Source: Campylobacteraceae bacterium
GTDB lineage: Bacteria > Campylobacterota > Campylobacteria > Campylobacterales > JALSKU01
Length of the DNA: 43,498 bases
Assembly: GCA_026993075.1 (NCBI GenBank)
Contig: JALWUQ010000065.1
Coordinates: 1-43,498 of the forward strand
Direction: 5' to 3'
The position numbers and the translations under genes were made by a program. Positions 37,900 to 43,498 of this stretch are shown here, piece after piece. Within the stretch, counting starts at the first letter, position 1, and every line of letters starts with the position of its first letter. The notes below the pieces were generated by a model that was not told the DNA's origin, made no database searches, and worked only from the letters and a program-made list of their open reading frames with translations.

Positions 37900-40002
37900 A
37901 TGAAAATTGAAAGTTTATTTGTGGCTTCTTTGGAGCCCAATGCCGGTGGCTTGGTGGTATCTATGGGGCTTATGGGTGTATTAAAAAAGAAGATAGAAAA
38001 AGTTGCCTTTTTTAGACCTATTATTTTGGAAGATTCTCCTGAAAAAAATGATGATATCAGATTTATGATAGAACATTATAATTTGAAGATTGACTATGCG
38101 CAGAGTTATGCATTTACTTTGGTTGAGGCTGCCGGTCTTATAGCGGATAATAAGCTTAATCTTCTTTTTGAAAAGATAATAGAAAAATTTGCAGCACTTG
38201 AGAAAAAATATGATTTTGTTTTATGCGAAGGGATAAGCAAATCACTTTTTACTTCATCTGTTGATTTTGACATAAATCTTGAGATTGCAAAAAATATTGG
38301 GAGTCCGGTTGTAGGTGTTTTAAATGGAAAAGATAAAATCTCTAAAGAAATTTGGGAAGAAGCAAAGATTGAAGGCGATACTATAAAAGAAGAGGGATGT
38401 CCTCATTTTGCAACATTTATCAACAGACTAGACCAGCAAGCACTTATAGATTTGACAAATAAAGTAAGATTTTTAAGTAGTGATGAAGCTCCGATATATC
38501 TTTTTCCGGAAGTCCAAGAATTATCATATCCAACAATAGGTGAAGTGAATGAATATTTGAATGCAAAATGTATTTTTGGAGGTGGCAATGACTTAAAAAG
38601 GTTAGTCAGACAAAGTAAAATTGCCGCTATGAATCTGGATCATTTTTTAATGAGACTTGAAGATGGCGACCTTATCATAGTTCCAGGTGATAGGCTTGAT
38701 ATGATATTAGGCTCAATAGCAGCAAATTATTCTAAAGACTTTCCTTCGATTTCCGGCATTGTGCTTACTGGAGGATATATTCCAAATGATATATTTATGA
38801 AACTTATAGGCGGTGTAGGAGAGTTTACAATACCAATAATAAGTTCAAAAGAAGATACTTTTAAAACAGCGATGAAGGTCAATAAAACAGAAGCTAAAAT
38901 TATGCCCGGTAGTTTAAATAAAATTGCAATTATTGAAGGTCTTTTTTCTACTTATATAAATTTAAAAAATCTTGAAGATAAAATAGAAACTATATCTTCT
39001 TCTTCTGTAATGACTCCTGCAATGTTTGAATATAAAATGTTTGAAAAAGCAAGAGCAGATATTAAAACTATAGTATTACCAGAAAGTGAAGATGAAAGGA
39101 TTTTAAGAGCATCTGATATTCTTTTAAGAAGAGGAGTGGTAAACATAATACTTCTTGGAAAACCTGAAGAGATAACTTCTAAATGTTCTTCTTTAGGAAT
39201 TGAGCTCAATAAAAATATTAAAATAGTTGATCAATCATCAAGTAAGTTAAAAGCAAAATATGCTAAAAAATTTTATGAATTAAGACAGAAAAAAGGTATG
39301 ACACAAGAAGGTGCTCTTGATATAATGAATAATAAAAATTATTTTGCTACTATGATGATATATATGGGTGATGCTGATGGCTTGGTCTCTGGTGCAAATA
39401 ATACAACTGCCGATACAGTAAGACCTGCACTCCAAGTAGTAAAAACAAAACCAAATATTTCTATAGTTTCAAGTGTTTTTTTTATGTGTCTAGAAACTAA
39501 AGTTTTAGTTTATGGTGATTGTGCTGTTAACCGTGATCCTAATGCCGAGCAATTAGCACAAATTGCTGTGTCTTCTGCCGATACAGCTAGGCTTTTTGGT
39601 ATTGAGCCTATAGTTGCTATGCTTTCTTATTCTACCGGTAACTCAGGTACCGGAAAAGATGTTGAGAAAGTAAGTGAAGCTACAAAAATAGTAAAAAAAT
39701 TGAGACCGAATTTATTGGTTGAAGGACCAATTCAGTATGATGCGGCTATTGATAAAGAAGTTGCGAAGAAAAAGCTTCCAAACTCAAAAGTAGCAGGAAG
39801 GGCAACTGTGTTTATATTTCCGGATTTAAATACAGGAAATAATACTTATAAAGCAGTACAGAGAAGTTCAAATACTATTGCCGTAGGTCCTGTTCTTCAA
39901 GGTTTAAAAAAGCCTGTTAATGATTTAAGCAGAGGTTGTCTGGTAGAAGATATAGTAAATACAGTAGCTATAACGGCCATACAGGCACAAGTAGATGAAT
40001 AA
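37900..40002 (+). CDS. pta: phosphate acetyltransferase (BioD-like/DRTGG plus Pta domains)
   Basis: 700-aa ORF; LPESEDERILRASDILLRRGV, DGLVSGANNTTADTVRPALQ. Confidence 0.96.
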   Translation: MKIESLFVASLEPNAGGLVVSMGLMGVLKKKIEKVAFFRPIILEDSPEKNDDIRFMIEHYNLKIDYAQSYAFTLVEAAGLIADNKLNLLFEKIIEKFAALEKKYDFVLCEGISKSLFTSSVDFDINLEIAKNIGSPVVGVLNGKDKISKEIWEEAKIEGDTIKEEGCPHFATFINRLDQQALIDLTNKVRFLSSDEAPIYLFPEVQELSYPTIGEVNEYLNAKCIFGGGNDLKRLVRQSKIAAMNLDHFLMRLEDGDLIIVPGDRLDMILGSIAANYSKDFPSISGIVLTGGYIPNDIFMKLIGGVGEFTIPIISSKEDTFKTAMKVNKTEAKIMPGSLNKIAIIEGLFSTYINLKNLEDKIETISSSSVMTPAMFEYKMFEKARADIKTIVLPESEDERILRASDILLRRGVVNIILLGKPEEITSKCSSLGIELNKNIKIVDQSSSKLKAKYAKKFYELRQKKGMTQEGALDIMNNKNYFATMMIYMGDADGLVSGANNTTADTVRPALQVVKTKPNISIVSSVFFMCLETKVLVYGDCAVNRDPNAEQLAQIAVSSADTARLFGIEPIVAMLSYSTGNSGTGKDVEKVSEATKIVKKLRPNLLVEGPIQYDAAIDKEVAKKKLPNSKVAGRATVFIFPDLNTGNNTYKAVQRSSNTIAVGPVLQGLKKPVNDLSRGCLVEDIVNTVAITAIQAQVDE

Positions 40003-40011
40003 GGATATCTT

Positions 40012-41190
40012 ATGAAAATTTTAGTTTTAAACGCAGGCAGTTCTTCTATAAAATTTCAACTATTTCAAGTTAAAAGCTGGGATGTTGTATGTATAGGACT
40101 TATTGAACAGATTGCACAAGAGCAGGGACATATCGCACTAAAATACAACGGTAAAGATATAGAAAAAGTACTTACTATAAAAGATCATGCTGAGGGCATA
40201 AGAATATTACAAGAGTTACTCTCAGAGCTTGGTGTATTGAAAGATTTTGACGAGCTTATTGGAGTGGGGCATAGAGTGGTTCACGGTGGAGAGTATTTTA
40301 GTGAGCCTACACTGATAAATAAAGATGTTATAGGTAAAATAAAAGAGGTATCGTCGCTTGCGCCACTTCATAATCCTGTAAATCTTATAGGCATTGAAAT
40401 TATAGCTAAAAAATATAAAAATATAAAACAAGTAGCTGTTTTTGATACGGCATTTCATCAAAGTTTGCCTAAAAGTGCATACATATATGCTTTGCCTTAT
40501 AAATTTTACGAAGATCAACAAATAAGAAGATATGGATTCCATGGAACATCTCATCATTATGTTGCCAAAAAAGCTGCAAAATATTTAGGCATAGATAAGA
40601 AAAAAGTAAACCTGATAACTTTACACCTGGGAAATGGCGCAAGTGTTACAGCGATAAAGAGTGGGAAAAGTATCGATACATCTATGGGGCTTACTCCCTT
40701 GGAAGGTCTTGTTATGGGTACAAGAAGCGGAGATATTGATCCTGCTATTATATTGTATTTATCTAAATGTTTGAATTTGAATATAGATGAAATGGATGAC
40801 ATACTAAATAAAAAAAGTGGTTTAAAAGGGATATGTGGCTTAAACGATATGCGGGAAATAGAACAAAAGGTTGCCAAAAAAGATTTTTATGCAAATCTTG
40901 CACTTGAAATATTTTGCTATAGAATAAAAAAATATATAGGTGCTTATACCGCTAGCATAGGAAAAGTGGATGCTATTGTTTTTACGGGCGGTATTGGCGA
41001 ACATTCTGTTCTTGTAAGAGAGAAAGTTTGTAAAGATTTAGATGAGAGTATTGGAGCAAAGATAGACTTGAAAGAAAATACAAAAAATTCTATTTTTATC
41101 AGTGCGAATGATTCTAAAATAAAAATTTTGGTTGTCCCTACTGATGAAGAACTTGAAATCGCAAAACAGACATATAAAATAGTTAGCTAA
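40012..41190 (+). CDS. ackA: acetate kinase
   Basis: VLNAGSSSIKFQLF, GHRVVHGGEYF, HLGNGASVTAIKSGKSIDTSMG. Confidence 0.97.
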   Translation: MKILVLNAGSSSIKFQLFQVKSWDVVCIGLIEQIAQEQGHIALKYNGKDIEKVLTIKDHAEGIRILQELLSELGVLKDFDELIGVGHRVVHGGEYFSEPTLINKDVIGKIKEVSSLAPLHNPVNLIGIEIIAKKYKNIKQVAVFDTAFHQSLPKSAYIYALPYKFYEDQQIRRYGFHGTSHHYVAKKAAKYLGIDKKKVNLITLHLGNGASVTAIKSGKSIDTSMGLTPLEGLVMGTRSGDIDPAIILYLSKCLNLNIDEMDDILNKKSGLKGICGLNDMREIEQKVAKKDFYANLALEIFCYRIKKYIGAYTASIGKVDAIVFTGGIGEHSVLVREKVCKDLDESIGAKIDLKENTKNSIFISANDSKIKILVVPTDEELEIAKQTYKIVS

Positions 41191-41203
41191 AAGTGAGAAA
41201 ATT

Positions 41204-41662
41204 ATGAATAAATGGATGAAAATAGCTTATAATGAAGCAGTGAAGAGTTTAAGCAATATGGATGGTGGTCCTTTTGGAGCAGTTATTGTAAGAAATGAAA
41301 AAATTATAGCAACAGGACGAAATGAAGTGCTGTTGAATAATGACCCAACAGCACATGCAGAAGTAAATGCCATAAGGAAAGCTTCAAAAATTTTAAAAAG
41401 ATTTGATCTTAAAGATTGTACTCTTTATACAACCTGCTTTCCTTGTCCTATGTGTATAGGTGCGATATTTTGGGCGAGGATTCCTATTGTATATTATGGT
41501 GCAACTGAAGATGATGCATCCCATGGCGGATTTGATGATAAGATTTTTTACAAAATGATTAAAAAGAAAAATAGATATGCTATCTTACATCAAATAGACC
41601 ATAAAAAAAATGCGAAACTTTTTGACAAATGGAATAACCTAAAAAATAAAAAGATATATTAG
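41204..41662 (+). CDS. cytidine/deoxycytidylate-type deaminase (guanine deaminase-like)
   Basis: HAEVNAIRKA and PCPMC zinc motifs. Confidence 0.9.
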   Translation: MNKWMKIAYNEAVKSLSNMDGGPFGAVIVRNEKIIATGRNEVLLNNDPTAHAEVNAIRKASKILKRFDLKDCTLYTTCFPCPMCIGAIFWARIPIVYYGATEDDASHGGFDDKIFYKMIKKKNRYAILHQIDHKKNAKLFDKWNNLKNKKIY

Positions 41663-41742
41663 CTTCTGAGCTTATGCACTATAAGGTCAGATATAATATC
41701 TCGCGACATAACAATATCTATTGGGTAGTTCACTTGACTCAT
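41659..41742 (-). CDS. candidate 27-aa small protein MSQVNYPIDIVMSRDIISDLIVHKLRS
   Basis: minus-strand sORF with AAGGAG 8 nt before ATG; stop overlaps the convergent deaminase stop. Confidence 0.45.
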   Translation of the reverse strand: MSQVNYPIDIVMSRDIISDLIVHKLRS

Positions 41743-41760
41743 ATTGACAACTCCTTAACA

Positions 41761-41777
41761 TGGAACTTTTTTTGCTT
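41761..41777 (+). promoter_or_regulatory. sigma54 (RpoN) promoter for flgH
   Basis: TGGAAC-TTTTT-TTGCTT about 37 bp upstream of the flgH ATG. Confidence 0.75.
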
Positions 41778-41813
41778 TATATTTTTGTATTATAGTAGAA
41801 TATCGGAGTAATT

Positions 41814-42533
41814 ATGAAATTTGGAGTTATGTTATTTATGTCTATTGTTGCCTCATTGGTTTTTAGCGGCTGCACTGCAAAAAGTGTTGACCCTACTATA
41901 GCTATGAAACCTCCTGCTTATGTGGAACAGTTGCCATCAAAAGAAAAAGAAGCAGCATTCCCAAACGAAGGAAGTCTTTTTGGAAGAGGCGACAACCCTC
42001 TGTTTTCAGATAGGAAAGCTATGAATGTAAATGACTTGGTTACTGTTGTTATAGATGAAACAGTAGCTCAAAGTTCAAGTTCTCAAAAAAGTTTATCAAA
42101 AAATAATTCAGATAAGCTTGGTGGAGGTATTTTCACGAATGCTGGCACAAATGCTGCAGTAAATGGTGCAGTAAATAAAATAAACGGTATAACAAATTTA
42201 GGTTTTCAAACAGGCTCACAAAATAGTTTTTCAAGTAAAGGAGATAATACAAGAAACGAACAGTTTACAACTACCATCTCAGCTAGAGTCATAAAAATAC
42301 TAAATAATGGTAATTATTTTATATCAGGAAGTAGAGAAATGCTTATAAATGGTGAAAAGCAAATCATTGAGATAAGCGGAGTCATAAGACCTTACGATAT
42401 AGATCAGACAAATACCATAAATTCCAAATATATAGCAGATGCAAAAATACTGTATAAAACAGAGGGGCCGATGGATATAAACAATAAAAAAGGATGGGGT
42501 ACCAAGCTAATCGAAAGTATTTGGCCGTTTTGA
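41814..42533 (+). CDS. flgH: flagellar L-ring lipoprotein FlgH
   Basis: lipobox VFSGC; SLFGRGDNPLFSDRKAMNVNDLVTVVIDETV. Confidence 0.95.
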   Translation: MKFGVMLFMSIVASLVFSGCTAKSVDPTIAMKPPAYVEQLPSKEKEAAFPNEGSLFGRGDNPLFSDRKAMNVNDLVTVVIDETVAQSSSSQKSLSKNNSDKLGGGIFTNAGTNAAVNGAVNKINGITNLGFQTGSQNSFSSKGDNTRNEQFTTTISARVIKILNNGNYFISGSREMLINGEKQIIEISGVIRPYDIDQTNTINSKYIADAKILYKTEGPMDINNKKGWGTKLIESIWPF

Positions 42534-42548
42534 TTTTTTACAGTAGTC

Positions 42549-43151
42549 TTATCCAGTAGAAATCATTTCCCAAAAAAAGTCTATATGCTTTTCAAAAAGA
42601 GTAGCAACTTGTGATGAGTTTTCTTTATCAATTCTAAGAATAGTTGCTTGCATTCTGTAAAAGAATAGGGGGGATAAAAATTCTTGAGCCATTAGCATAG
42701 GATCGCTTGAATGTATCATGCCTTCTTGCATCATAATAAAAAAGGCTTGAGAAAGAATTTTAAGATGACTTTTGTGAAAGTCATTGAAAAAAATTTCTCT
42801 TATCTTTTTGCTTTGCATAAGTTCAATCATCATAAACCTAAAAAATTTCTCACTTTTGTTATCATAAGATAATAGTTTAAAAGAAGCAGCAAATTCCCTT
42901 AGAAAACTTTTGCCCTTTAATGCAAATTCATTGATAGGTTTTTGTGAAATAAGTAATGATAAAGAAGAGGAGGCGAGTGAAGAAACGATAGTGTCTAAAA
43001 TATCTTCTTTATTTTTAAAATGATTATATATTGCACTTTCTCTTATACCCACTTTTCCCGAAATCATGCGTATAGAAGTTCCTTTGTAACCTTTTTGTGA
43101 AAACAACTCCAATGCAACATCCAAAATCTTATCTTTAGTACTTTTTTCCAT
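42549..43151 (-). CDS. TetR/AcrR family transcriptional regulator
   Basis: N-terminal HTH KDKILDVALELFSQKGYKGTSIRMISGKVGIRESAIYNHFKNKEDIL. Confidence 0.95.
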   Translation of the reverse strand: MEKSTKDKILDVALELFSQKGYKGTSIRMISGKVGIRESAIYNHFKNKEDILDTIVSSLASSSLSLLISQKPINEFALKGKSFLREFAASFKLLSYDNKSEKFFRFMMIELMQSKKIREIFFNDFHKSHLKILSQAFFIMMQEGMIHSSDPMLMAQEFLSPLFFYRMQATILRIDKENSSQVATLFEKHIDFFWEMISTG

Positions 43152-43180
43152 TTAAACTCCTAAATTATGGTATTTGTTAT

Positions 43181-43263
43181 TATACAGAACAACTGTTCAT
43201 TTGTCAAGTAATTTTATATGAACGATTGTTCTGTATAGCAAAAATATATAAGAACGATTGTTC
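43181..43263. promoter_or_regulatory. three TetR-type operator copies GAACRAYTGTTC
   Basis: GAACAACTGTTC 43187-43198, GAACGATTGTTC 43220-43231, GAACGATTGTTC 43252-43263; spacing 33 and 32 bp. Confidence 0.7.
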
Positions 43264-43460
43264 ATATAAGAAAATATATTGATTAATATATAAGTATATT
43301 TGTATCAAAAATAAATATAAAATAGATGGTATTATTGCTGTAAATTAGGCAATAGAGATAGTATATAAATACATAAGATGTCATTGCCGTAAAAATATTT
43401 AAGTTTAAAACTATTTACTCTTAGCTTAATAAATTTTGCGAACAACTGTTTTTATAAATA

Positions 43461-43498
43461 TGTATTATTATACATAAAATTTTATGTATAATAATACA
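43461..43498. repeat. 38-bp perfect palindrome at the window end
   Basis: TGTATTATTATACATAAAA|TTTTATGTATAATAATACA, each half the exact reverse complement of the other. Confidence 0.85.

Noticed and set aside
43461-43498. Palindrome as an intrinsic terminator
   Set aside because: The stem is almost entirely A/T with no GC-rich core, and the flank is cut by the window end; operator or cruciform use seems more likely, but this cannot be settled here.
1-43498. CRISPR arrays, rRNA, tRNA genes, prophage
   Set aside because: No regularly spaced repeats, no rRNA-like segments, no tRNA cloverleaf with conserved TTCRANY arm noticed, and no phage structural genes; tRNAscan-SE and CRISPR finders were not available to confirm.

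Overview
AT-rich window whose gene content and order fit a Campylobacterota (epsilonproteobacterial) chromosome. This lineage call is inference from remembered synteny; no search was run. Most of the window is core housekeeping: a UbiD-family decarboxylase, flagellar blocks (flaG-fliD-fliS; rsmD-flgI-flgJ-like-flgM-flgN-flgK; flgH), atpB, gatB, K+ channel and K+ uptake genes, gpsA, rseP, pgsA, a FabL-like SDR, dapA, pyrD, ubiB, cysS, murJ, fapA-ruvA-ddl-(Phd-like)-hydrolase-murF, pta-ackA and a TetR regulator. No intact transposon, CRISPR array, rRNA or tRNA was recognised. The most interesting signals are non-coding or at the translation-start level: (1) a nested triple inverted-repeat element at about 10805-11077 upstream of atpB, with a solo end-like copy at the ubiD stop codon; (2) a candidate structured RNA at about 12130-12240 with a 5-bp kissing-loop complementarity and alternative pairings, upstream of two DUF1566/Lcl-like secreted protein genes; (3) trkH/ktrB and ubiB-like genes that appear to start at AUU and AUC; (4) a 38-bp perfect palindrome at the window end whose core matches 17/18 positions of a dyad in front of an orphan Phd/YefM-like gene; (5) helically phased TetR operator copies; (6) a 27-aa sORF with a strong Shine-Dalgarno; (7) sigma54 and sigma28 promoters for flagellar genes.
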